DNA from: Myxococcaceae bacterium | GTDB taxonomy: Bacteria; Myxococcota_A; Polyangia; Polyangiales; Ga0077539 | Direction: 5' to 3' | NCBI GenBank assembly: GCA_004297725.1 | Contig: SCUS01000053.1 | Span: 62,001-126,000, forward strand | DNA length: 64,000 nt | Shown: piece after piece, positions 12,481-21,200 of the stretch | Position numbering within the stretch: the first letter of the stretch is position 1 | How the letters are laid out: each line of letters begins with the position of its first letter | Position numbers and translations under genes: made by a program | The notes under the pieces: model-generated | The model's input: the letters and a program-made list of their open reading frames with translations, nothing else | The model's database searches: none | Told to the model about the DNA's origin: nothing

Positions 12481-12508
12481 ACTCTAACGAGGGGTGCCCT
12501 CGTGTCAA
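12481..12508 (-). promoter_or_regulatory. Promoter of the tig-clpP-clpX-lon operon
   Basis: On the minus strand there is a perfect TTGACA (12503-12508), a 16-base spacer and TAGAGT (12481-12486, 4 of 6 matches to TATAAT). The predicted transcript would start about 38 bases before the tig ATG. It is the strongest housekeeping-type promoter I found in the window, and it begins right after the stop of the upstream hydrolase gene. Confidence 0.65.
12488..12502. promoter_or_regulatory. Inverted repeat filling the tig promoter spacer
   Basis: CGAGGG (12488-12493) and CCCTCG (12497-12502) form a perfect 6+6 inverted repeat around GTG. It fills 15 of the 16 bases between -10 and -35, the classic position for a repressor operator. 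It might instead be a short transcript hairpin behind the hydrolase gene, but no T-run follows. No regulator can be named. Confidence 0.45.
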
Positions 12509-12516
12509 GCACGCGA

Positions 12517-13509
12517 TCAGCGGTTGGCGGTGACCCAGGTGAGCGCGCGACGCACCACGGGCGCGAAGTCCGGCGGCAGTTGGTGCCCGGCGCCGTCGAG
12601 GATTCGGACCTCGACCCGACCCAGACGCTCGCGGCGCATGAGCGCGGCGGCTCGTCGGGTGCGCTCGACGATGCCATCACCCACACCCGTAAGGAGGTAG
12701 ACCCGGCGGAGCGCGCGACGGGCCGCGGGGTAGAGCTCGGTGTTCATCCCGACGTAGCCGTCGTGCGCGGCGAAGATCACCCAGCGGGGGAAGACCACCG
12801 GCTCCATCAGCCCGGTCTGCATCGCCACGAAGGCGCCCTCGCTGAAGCCCATCACCACGTTGTCGTTGCGCCGAACCCGCCGGGGGAAGCGGCGGAAGAG
12901 CGCGTCGAGCGAGGCCATCGTGTAGTTGTGGGCCAGCGTGGCGTTGTTGTTCCAGACGCGGCGGCCGTCCCCGCGCATGCCGGGGCCCTGAGGGCAGACC
13001 AGCCAGCCGCGCGGCGTCACCAGCGGGGCGAAGCGGGCGCAGTTCTCCCTCGGGTCGGCCCCGCGCGCGTGCAGGTACACGAAGACCCTCGCCCTGCCCC
13101 CCACCCGCGGCCGGAAGAACCACGCGTCGGGGATGCCCGGGAGCTCCAGCTGTTCGGGCTCAGCCGGGTTGCGCCGCCGCCGGACCCTCAGCGCCGCCAC
13201 CAGCCGCTCGTGCTCCGCGCGGTCGTCGGAGCGCCCGAACATCCGCGCCCGCACGGGCCTCGTGGTGCCGGTGACCGCGTTGGGCCGCGTCGGCAGCGGC
13301 TCGTCGACGGGCGGGTGCGCCACGGTGCCGGTCGGGGAGGTCGGGCCGTCGTCCGGGAGCTCGGGAGAGTCGTTGAGGGCGATCGGGTCGGGCTCCGCGC
13401 GGCCGCCATCGGGCCCGGTCTGGGCCACGACCCCGCGCGCCCAGAGCGCCGCCGCGAGGAGCACCCCCCGCGCGATGGACCATGGCTTCGTCGGGCGACC
13501 CGGGAACAT
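12517..13509 (-). CDS. Secreted alpha/beta-hydrolase (esterase/peptidase-like)
   Basis: 330-residue protein with an N-terminal signal-like segment (hydrophobic 14-30, ending VVAQ) and a Pro-rich linker to about residue 90. An alpha/beta-hydrolase fold follows. The nucleophile elbow is GFSEG (221-225, Ser223); Asp278 and His309 (GAGHQLPP) complete a plausible triad, and a YLHARG oxyanion-type strand is at 145-150. The substrate cannot be deduced. It lies 41 bases after the cytochrome b/c gene on the same strand and may be the last gene of the Rieske-cytochrome operon. Confidence 0.75.
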   Translation of the reverse strand: MFPGRPTKPWSIARGVLLAAALWARGVVAQTGPDGGRAEPDPIALNDSPELPDDGPTSPTGTVAHPPVDEPLPTRPNAVTGTTRPVRARMFGRSDDRAEHERLVAALRVRRRRNPAEPEQLELPGIPDAWFFRPRVGGRARVFVYLHARGADPRENCARFAPLVTPRGWLVCPQGPGMRGDGRRVWNNNATLAHNYTMASLDALFRRFPRRVRRNDNVVMGFSEGAFVAMQTGLMEPVVFPRWVIFAAHDGYVGMNTELYPAARRALRRVYLLTGVGDGIVERTRRAAALMRRERLGRVEVRILDGAGHQLPPDFAPVVRRALTWVTANR

Positions 13510-13550
13510 TGGGCGGACTGCGTTAGCGCCCGGATGCGCCGGGGGTCAAG

Positions 13551-15302
13551 TCAGGGCGTAGGCGGCTCCGCGGGCTGCTCCATCACCGCCGGGGCGGGGC
13601 GCGTGCGGAGCGAGCGGGTGAAGTCGACGACCATCGTGAGGTCGCGCTCGTTCATCCGGTCGTGGAAACGAGGCATGTGATTGCGCTCGCCGTAGTTCTC
13701 CCGCGCGCCGGGGTTTAGCATCTGCGCGCGGATGTACGCGCGGGAGCCCCACGCGTCGAGGTTCGGGGCGTCGCGGTCGGCCGCCTCGGTCTCCGAGGTG
13801 TCGCCCTCCCCCTGGTGGCAGGTGGTGCAGCGTCGGCGGTAGATCGTCTCGCCCGCGGCCACGAGCGCGGCGTCCGGTGCCGACTCGCCGGGCTCATACC
13901 CCCGCGAGTAAAGCCACTCCGCCACGGCGCGCACCCCCTCGTCGCGGAGGCGACGACGCTGCCCCGACATGTCGTGGATCTCCGTGGTCCCCATCAGCTC
14001 CGGGTGGTCGGGCCACACCACGAAGGCGGTGGCCCACTCGCGCGAGCCGAAGCCGTCGAGGCGCGGGCCCTTGCGCTGCTGGCTCAGGCCGCGCACGGCG
14101 TGGCAGGTGCCGCAGTGCTGGGCGAAGAGCTCGCCGGGGCGCACCGCGGGGTCGTTGCGCACCATCTCGAGCGGACCCTCCGGGGGAATGCCTGCGCGAG
14201 CGAGCCTCCTCGCCCGCCACGCGGTGTGCTGCGCCTCGCGCAGCGAGCGGACGAAGGCAGGCTTCGCGAGACCCCGGCGCTGCTGCACGCCGAGCGCGAC
14301 CGCCCCGAGGCCCGCGAGCAGGAGCGGGGACAGCACGAGGGCGCGCCGCCAGCGGGACTCGCTGCGGTCGATCCACGGGAGCAGCGCGAGGAAGGTCGTG
14401 AGGGCGCCCGGGATGATCATCGTGCCGATGACCTGGCGGGGACCGGGGAAGTACCGCAGCAGTTGTGAGAGCGGCGAGAAGAACCAGGTGGGCACCGCGG
14501 GGAAGTGGCTCGCCGGGTCGGCCGGGGCGTCGAGGGGAGCGCCCCAGCGGCGGGCCATCCAGGTGACCACCGCCACCGAGAGCAGCGCCGCGACCGCGTC
14601 GCGAGCGGCCTGCCCCGGCCACCAGCGGGCCTGCGGGTCGCCGCGCCCGGCGTCGCCCTTCAGCCCGTGGCGGCGGACCATCGCGATGTGCGCCCGCACG
14701 CCCAGGAGCAGCAGCAGCGGCACCAGCCACACGTGCAGCGTGTGGAAGCGCGTCAGGGTGAACTGGCCGAAATGCGCGCCGCCGACGAGCAGCCGCTGGA
14801 GCGAGGTGCCCAGCACCGGGACGCTGCCGATGATGCCGATCTCGATGCGAGAGACCCAGTAGCCGCGCTGGTCCCACGCGAGGGGGAAGCCGGTCATCGC
14901 GGCGAAGAGGACCAGGCCCCCGAGGGCGAGGCCGAGCAGGTGGTTGAGCTCGCGAGGCTTCCGGGACGCCCGGTCGAGCACTACCTGTACGAGGTGCAGG
15001 ACCAGCAGCGCCACGATGGCGTGCATGCCGAAGTGATGGATCCCGCGCACCAGGCGCCCCCAGGGGAGCACCGTCTCCAGGTACCAGGTGCTCGACCACG
15101 CGGCGGTGGTGGACGGCGAGTACACCGTCATCATCGCCGCGCCGGTGACGGCCTCCAGCAGCAGCAGGGCCGACAGTGAGGCGCCGAACACCCGGCGCCA
15201 GCGAGGGCCGCCGGGCACCGCCACGTCGACCGCGCGACCCAGGGCGCTCGGCAGCCCGGTGCGCTCTTCGAGAAACGACCGCCATCGCGAGGGCGAGGTC
15301 AT
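13551..15302 (-). CDS. Cytochrome b fused to di-haem cytochrome c (bc complex)
   Basis: 583-residue single chain combining the membrane cytochrome b of a bc/b6f-type complex with two c-type haem domains. The b part (about 35-340) has His pairs 89/103 and 190/205 with the spacing used for the two b haems. The quinol-site PEWY motif appears as PTWF (271-274). Haem c motifs are CGTCH (397-401) and CTTCH (492-496), with Met ligands plausibly downstream of each. It would oxidise quinol and pass electrons through its own c domains. It follows the Rieske gene by 4 bases, so the two encode one complex with no separate cytochrome c1 gene here. Confidence 0.9.
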   Translation of the reverse strand: MTSPSRWRSFLEERTGLPSALGRAVDVAVPGGPRWRRVFGASLSALLLLEAVTGAAMMTVYSPSTTAAWSSTWYLETVLPWGRLVRGIHHFGMHAIVALLVLHLVQVVLDRASRKPRELNHLLGLALGGLVLFAAMTGFPLAWDQRGYWVSRIEIGIIGSVPVLGTSLQRLLVGGAHFGQFTLTRFHTLHVWLVPLLLLLGVRAHIAMVRRHGLKGDAGRGDPQARWWPGQAARDAVAALLSVAVVTWMARRWGAPLDAPADPASHFPAVPTWFFSPLSQLLRYFPGPRQVIGTMIIPGALTTFLALLPWIDRSESRWRRALVLSPLLLAGLGAVALGVQQRRGLAKPAFVRSLREAQHTAWRARRLARAGIPPEGPLEMVRNDPAVRPGELFAQHCGTCHAVRGLSQQRKGPRLDGFGSREWATAFVVWPDHPELMGTTEIHDMSGQRRRLRDEGVRAVAEWLYSRGYEPGESAPDAALVAAGETIYRRRCTTCHQGEGDTSETEAADRDAPNLDAWGSRAYIRAQMLNPGARENYGERNHMPRFHDRMNERDLTMVVDFTRSLRTRPAPAVMEQPAEPPTP

Positions 15303-15306
15303 GCGC

Positions 15307-15840
15307 TCAGCCCTCCTCGCGGATGCGCTCGGCCCCGCCCAGGCGGAAGCGCGCCCAGCGCACCTCGACCCGACCGTCGCGCACTCGCGCCTCGATCGGA
15401 TCCATCGATCGGGGAGAGGGGCCGCGCAGCGCCGCGCCGCGGGCGCTGAAATCGCTGTTGTGGCAGGGGCACACGAAGCCGCGCTCGGTGTGGTCGATCA
15501 GGCAGCCGAGGTGGGGGCAGACCGCGGAGAGCGCCCGGAGCGTCTCGGGGCCTTCGCCGCCGCGGAGCAGCCAGACGGTGCCGAGGCGGCGGTCGGGGGA
15601 GACGTTCCAGGCGTCGACCTCCGCGCCGATGACGTGGGCCTGCAGCGGCGTGCCGACCGCAAGCTGCTCCCAGCGCGCCACCGTGCGCCAGCCGTCGTCG
15701 CTGCCGGGAGGTCGGCCCGGCAGGCGAGGCGCGTTTGCGGCGGCGCCCACCACCGCCACCGCGGGAACCACGACCGCCCCTGCGGCCGCGGCGCCCGCGA
15801 CCCCGGCCACGACCTTCAATGCCTTCCTACGATCGACCAT
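15307..15840 (-). CDS. Rieske iron-sulfur protein of the bc-type complex
   Basis: 177-residue Rieske protein with a twin-arginine-like N-terminus (MVDRRKALK) and a hydrophobic anchor to about residue 35. The [2Fe-2S] ligands are Cys108/His110 (CPHLGC) and Cys124/His127 (CPCHNSDF), with Cys113 and Cys126 forming the usual disulfide. The ATG at 15840 was chosen because it starts the twin-arginine signal and has GAGGAA ahead; an upstream in-frame ATG adds 17 unlikely residues. It sits at the head of the Rieske-cytochrome b/c operon, divergent from the Omp85 gene 75 bases away. Confidence 0.92.
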   Translation of the reverse strand: MVDRRKALKVVAGVAGAAAAGAVVVPAVAVVGAAANAPRLPGRPPGSDDGWRTVARWEQLAVGTPLQAHVIGAEVDAWNVSPDRRLGTVWLLRGGEGPETLRALSAVCPHLGCLIDHTERGFVCPCHNSDFSARGAALRGPSPRSMDPIEARVRDGRVEVRWARFRLGGAERIREEG

Positions 15841-15915
15841 TCGTCGGGTTCCTCTGCCTTCGCGCGTCGATGAGCCGCTGCTGGACTCCAAAACCGTGCA
15901 CTATCCTCGTCGTTA

Positions 15916-18249
15916 ATGTCCGGGCCGGGCCGAAACCTTCACGTATGCCTCGCCGCGGTCGCGCTCCTCGTCACAGGCTGTCCGGCGCGCTTCGTGCCCG
16001 GTCGGACGATCGTATCGGAACTGAACCTCCGCGGCGTCAGTAACGTCGACAGCGACGCCCTGCGCAGCCGCGTCGCCACGCGCGAGACCTCCCTGTGGCC
16101 CGCCAACCGCCCGCGCTTCCTCCGCTGGTGGCGCTGGTGGTGGGTCGACCCGGAGTACCTCGACCCCGCGGCGCTCACCCGCGACCAGGCCCGGGTGCAG
16201 CGCTTCTACCAGGCGCGCGGCTACTACGACGCCCACGTCGCGCGACCCCGGGTGACCGACCTCGGCGACCGTCGCGCGCGCGTGGACATCGACGTGAGCG
16301 AGGGCGCCCCCACGCTGGTCGAGGACATCCGCCTCCGAGGCTGCGAGCCCGGCGATCCCACCCCCCTGCCGCCGCGGGTCTGCGAGAGCATCCACGCCGG
16401 GCTGCGCACCACCCCGGGCTCGCTCTTCGACGAGGACCGCTTCCGCTTCGACCGCTCGCTCATCTTCGACTCGCTGCGCGAGGCGGGCTTCGCGACGCCG
16501 ACGGTGATCCCCCACGCCGCGGTCGACCCGGCGACCCGCCGCGCGTGGGTCGAGTACACCGCGCGCTCGGGTCCGCAGAGCCGCTTCGGGGTCGTCACGC
16601 TGCAGCTCTCGCCCAGCCTCGTACCCTTCACCGGGACGCACCTCCCCAACGGGCTCCCGGTGTCGGTCATCCGCTCGGCGCTCAACATCGACCCGGGCCG
16701 CCGCTACTCCCGGCGAGCGCTCGTCGACGGCCAGCAGGCCCTCTTCGACCTCGGGGTCTTCGGCATCGCGCGCATCGAGGAGGCCCCGCGCCCGGGCGGC
16801 GTCGTCGACCTCAACCTCACCCTCTCCACCGCGCGCCTCTGGCGGGCCCGCATCGGCGGAGGCCTCGAGTACGACAGCGTCCGCTCCAACATCCACCTGC
16901 TCGCCGCGTACGAGCACCGCAACGCCCTCGGCGGCTTCCGGCGCTTCCGCATCGAGGCCAGGCCGCTGCTCTACCTGGTCAACCTCGGGAGCGTGTTCGG
17001 CGGCGGCAACGCCCAGGAGCAGGCGCCCTTCCGCTGGGTACCCGGCGCCTCGGTGACCGCGGAGCTGGCGAGGCCGGAGATGTTCCGGCGCACCCTGGGC
17101 CTGGCCTCGGTGCAGTACGAGCTCGCGCCCGATCCGCTCATCCCCTCGGTCGCGTTTCGCCAGGTCGCGCGCGTCACCGTCGGGCTCGAGCGCGCCTTCA
17201 CCCGGCGCATCCACGGCGCGTTCTACGTGCGCTTCACCGACCTGCAGTACCGCCCCAACGAGATCGCCGACGGCGACACCTTCCGGTCGAACCGCGAGAC
17301 CCTCGAGAACGACCCGATCTACCGCGACCTCTACTTCGACCAGCGCTACCTGCACCTCGAGCAGACCTTCACCTACGACCGCCGCGACGACCGCGCGCAC
17401 CCCTCGAGGGGCATCTACCTCTCGGCCAACCTCCTCGAGTCCGTGCGCATCCCGTCGGTGTCCGACTACACCTTCATCCGCGCCTCCGCCGAGGCCCGCG
17501 GGTACGTCTCCCCGCTGCGCAACATCGTCTTCGCCTTCCGCGCGATGGTCGGCGGCACCATCGGCGCCTCCTACGAGGACAACGGCCACCGATACTGGCC
17601 GCTGCCCTCGGACCTGCGCTTCGTCTCCGGAGGATCGCAGTCCAACCGGGGCTACCCCTACGGCCGCGTCGGCGTGCTCGGCACCGTACCCATCGCGCCG
17701 ACACCGGGCACCGGAGCCTCGGCGGAGCGCACCACCGCGCTCGGAGGGACGGGCATCTTCGAGGCCTCCGCGGAGGCCCGCTGGCAGCCGCGCTCCTTCG
17801 GCATGGTGGCCTTCCTCGACATCTCCAACGTCGTCGGCATCGACCCCGAGCCCTACGTCAACCCGCAGGGGACCCAGGCCTTCGGGTGCCAGCCCACCGC
17901 TACCAACGCCGTCGCCGACGGCGTCGGGTGCGCCGTCGACCGGAGCAACCGCTCGCTCCCTCCCCCGCGCGGCTTCAACCTCGACACGGTGCGCGAGCTC
18001 TTCACCAACCTCCACCCCTCGGTCGGCGTCGGCCTCCGCTACCTGACCCCCATCGGCCCGCTGCGCGCCGACTTCGCCGTGCGCCTCGCGGACCTCGGCT
18101 GCTCCCGCAACGCCGCCGACGTCGCCGCCCAGAACCGCGCCGCCCCCAGCGGCTGGGCCAGCTACTACGTCGTCACCCAGCCGCGCTGCGACTTCTTCGG
18201 CGCCGACATCCCCCTCGCGATCCAGCTCTCGCTGGGGGAGGCCTACTGA
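15916..18249 (+). CDS. Lipidated Omp85 protein (TamA/TamL-like)
   Basis: 777-residue outer-membrane assembly factor. N-terminal POTRA-like repeats (TIVSELNLRGVSNVDSDAL near 35, VEDIRLRG near 135, ALNIDPGRRYSRRAL near 255) lead into a C-terminal Omp85 barrel (about 300-777). The N-terminus ends in a lipobox LVTGC with Cys22, so the protein is probably a lipoprotein. The gene is followed immediately by tamB (TGATG), which points to a TamA-type partner rather than the essential BamA. Lipidated TamA homologues paired with TamB are known in Bacteroidetes as TamL. A BamA role is the alternative. Confidence 0.85.
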   Translation: MSGPGRNLHVCLAAVALLVTGCPARFVPGRTIVSELNLRGVSNVDSDALRSRVATRETSLWPANRPRFLRWWRWWWVDPEYLDPAALTRDQARVQRFYQARGYYDAHVARPRVTDLGDRRARVDIDVSEGAPTLVEDIRLRGCEPGDPTPLPPRVCESIHAGLRTTPGSLFDEDRFRFDRSLIFDSLREAGFATPTVIPHAAVDPATRRAWVEYTARSGPQSRFGVVTLQLSPSLVPFTGTHLPNGLPVSVIRSALNIDPGRRYSRRALVDGQQALFDLGVFGIARIEEAPRPGGVVDLNLTLSTARLWRARIGGGLEYDSVRSNIHLLAAYEHRNALGGFRRFRIEARPLLYLVNLGSVFGGGNAQEQAPFRWVPGASVTAELARPEMFRRTLGLASVQYELAPDPLIPSVAFRQVARVTVGLERAFTRRIHGAFYVRFTDLQYRPNEIADGDTFRSNRETLENDPIYRDLYFDQRYLHLEQTFTYDRRDDRAHPSRGIYLSANLLESVRIPSVSDYTFIRASAEARGYVSPLRNIVFAFRAMVGGTIGASYEDNGHRYWPLPSDLRFVSGGSQSNRGYPYGRVGVLGTVPIAPTPGTGASAERTTALGGTGIFEASAEARWQPRSFGMVAFLDISNVVGIDPEPYVNPQGTQAFGCQPTATNAVADGVGCAVDRSNRSLPPPRGFNLDTVRELFTNLHPSVGVGLRYLTPIGPLRADFAVRLADLGCSRNAADVAAQNRAAPSGWASYYVVTQPRCDFFGADIPLAIQLSLGEAY

Positions 18250-21200
18250 TGCGCCACCTCCGGGAGCTGCTGGTCCAGTTCGCGCGCCTGGTCGCCCTGC
18301 CGGTGCTGCTCGTGCTCGCGCTGCTGCTGCACCTCCCGACGGGCCTCGGGCGCGCCGCCGCCACCGACCTCGCCCGCGCCGTCGCCGCCGACTTCGCCCC
18401 GGGCCACATCACGCTCCGCAACATCGCTCGCCTCGACACGCGCGGCCTCGTGGTCGAGGGCGTGACCTGGCGCGACCTCGACGGCCGGGCGCTGGTGGAG
18501 GACGCCACCGTCACCGTCACCACCACCACCGGGCTCGTAAGGGCGCTCGTCGGCAGCGCCCCGTGGCCCGCGATCGCCGTCGACGCGCGCGCGATCACCG
18601 TGTTCGAACCTCGGCTCTCCAGCGAACCGCCGCCTCCTCCCGGGACGCCCTCCGGCCCCCCGGCGCCGCTGCCGTCGATGCGCTTCCCCGACCTGCGGCT
18701 GCGCGCCGCGACGCTGCGCAACACCCTCGGCTACCCCATCGAGGCGCGCGACGTCCGCCTCTCCGGGTCGCTGCGCCTGCTGCCCTCGGGGGTGGGCTTC
18801 ACCGTCCGCAGCCTGTCCCTCGACACCCGCACGACCCCGCTCTCGCCCGTCGCCCTCCAGGGCCGCGCCAGGGTGCTCACCTACCCCGCCCTCTCCGTCG
18901 ACGCGTCCCTCTCGCTCTCCGGCGCCCCACTGCGCTGCGAGGTCACCGTCGCCCCGCAGGCGAGCGGAGAGACGATGGTCGGGCTCCGCGACTGCTTCGT
19001 CCCGGGCGCCACGCTCGCGCGGCTCGCGCGGCTCGCTCCCACGCAGACGCTGCCCGACGTGACCATCCCGAGCCTCGCCCTGCGCGGCCGACCCGAGGCG
19101 AGCTGGAGCGTCGACGGCCGCGTGCTCGTCGGCCGCGCGCCCATGACGGTGTCCGCGTTCATCGGCAGCCACGACCGCAACGTCACCCTTCGCTTCGACC
19201 ACGTCTCTCTGCGCGAGGCCCACTCCTCGCTGCCCGAGGGGCAGGTCGACGGGGTCGTCGCCTTCACCGACCAGGACGTCGGCGCAGGCCACCGGATGAG
19301 CCTCGACGCGAGGGAGCTGCACGCCAGCGTCTCGGGCAACGAGGTGCCGCCCTTCGTGGCGACCGCCCTCTACCGAGAGCGCCAGCCGCTGCAGATCGAG
19401 GCCCTCGACGTGCCGATGCTCCGCCTCCACGCGACGGGGACGGTCGGCCTCGAGGCCCCCAACGCCGTCGACGTGCAGGCGACCTTCGAGCCCCCTGCCC
19501 TGGAGAGCCTCCCCTGGACCCGAGGGCTCGCCGCAGGGCGGGTGCGCGGCCGCGCCCACATCACCGGCGACCCGACGAACCTGCGCGTCGACGCGACGGT
19601 GCTCGCCGACGCGCTCGCGGTCGGCGCTGCGCGGGTCCGTCACGGCGAGGTCCGCGGCGCCCTCACCCTCGTCGGCGGCGCCCCCAGGATCGACGCCGTC
19701 GCGACCCTCCAGGGTGCCTCGGTGCGAGGCTCGGTGCAGCCCTCCGACGCCACGCTGCACGTCGTCGGCGACCCCACGGGGCTGCTTCGCGTCCGCGGCT
19801 CGGCGAACGGCTCGGGGCTCCTCGCGGCGCTCGGCCCGGCCCCCGAGGGCGTGCCCTCCAGCGCCAGCGCGCAGCTCGACGCCATCGTCGACCTCGCGGA
19901 CCCGACGCACATCAGCGCGCAGATCACCGACGCCCGCATCAACCTCCGCGGCGCGACGGCCCGCATCCGCGGCTCCCTCGTGGTGCAGCCGTCGAACGCC
20001 GCGAACCCGGTGCGAGGCTCGGTCTCCATCGACGCCGGGGCCGCGGGCTCCATGTCGGTCGCGGTACGAGGCGACCAGGTCGCGATCAACGCCCGGCGCT
20101 TCGACCTCGCCTGGGCCGCTCCGCTCTCGCCCTCGGCGCAGTCGCTCTCCGGGCGCATCGACGGCGACCTCGTCGTCGACTTCGGCAGCATCGGTCGCAG
20201 CCGCGGCTCGCTCACGCTGCGGGAGCTCACCATCCCCAGCCTCGGGACCGTCCGCGCCGACCTCACCCTCGCCCGCCGGGAGCGCGAGCTCATCACCCGA
20301 CTCAACGCCTCCGTCACCCCGCCGGGAGCGCCGGAGGCGGCGACGCTCAGCCTCGAGGCGGTCATGCCGCCGACGCGCTCGTGGAGCGATCCAGCCGCGT
20401 GGCTACGGGGGATCCGCTCCCTGGAGGCCCGGGCGGAGGTCGCCGACCTCGCGCGCTTCCCGCTGCTCGCGGTGGCGCTTCCGCGCTCCGTCCGGATGCA
20501 GGGGCGCGTGGTGATGACGGCCCACGCCTCGCGCGCCACGGCCGAGGCCCCGCTCACCGCGACCCTCGGGGTGGAGGGGCGCCAGCTCGTCGTGGGCGTC
20601 GGGCTCCCGGCGCTCCTCGGGCGCGAGCCTCGGATGATCCCGGCGGTGCAGCCGATGTGGGTGCGCGGGGTGCTCTGCGCCACGCTCGCGTCCCCGCGCC
20701 TCGACGACTTCGCCCCGCGGCTCAGGCTGGGCATCACGAGGGAGTTCAACGAGCCCTCGCCCGGTCCGCCCTCGGCCTGCGACGACCAGCCCCTGATGAC
20801 GCGCACCCTGATCGCCACCGACACCACCCTGCGCGGTCCCTGGTGGACGGCCCTCGGCGCGGTGCGCGAGGCCGTGCGGCTGCGGGGCACCCCGATGCCC
20901 GCGAGGCTCCGCGCGGCCCTCGCGGCGGCCAGCTCCGAGGCGCGCCTCTCGCTCGGCCCGGTGCTCCGGAGCGAGTGGCCGCTGCGGACCATCGCCATCC
21001 CGGAGGCCGACGGGACGCCGCGGTTCATCCGTCCCCCGGACGTGCCCCCGGGGACGATGCTGCACGCCGAGGTCCGCGCCAACGGGACCTTCCTCGTGCC
21101 CAACATCGAGGTCGAGGTCGAGGGGACCGCCCCCTCGCTCGCGCAGATCGGCCTCGAGGAGCCCATGCGCGCCGACGTCTTTGCGGCCATCGCCCCGCGC

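Noticed and set aside
16095..18248. A continuous plus-strand frame joining this region to tamB (2330 codons in total)
   Set aside because: It is out of frame with the Omp85 gene, which has clear POTRA and barrel features. The translated residues here are Arg/Pro-rich low complexity. The true tamB start with a signal anchor is at 18249.
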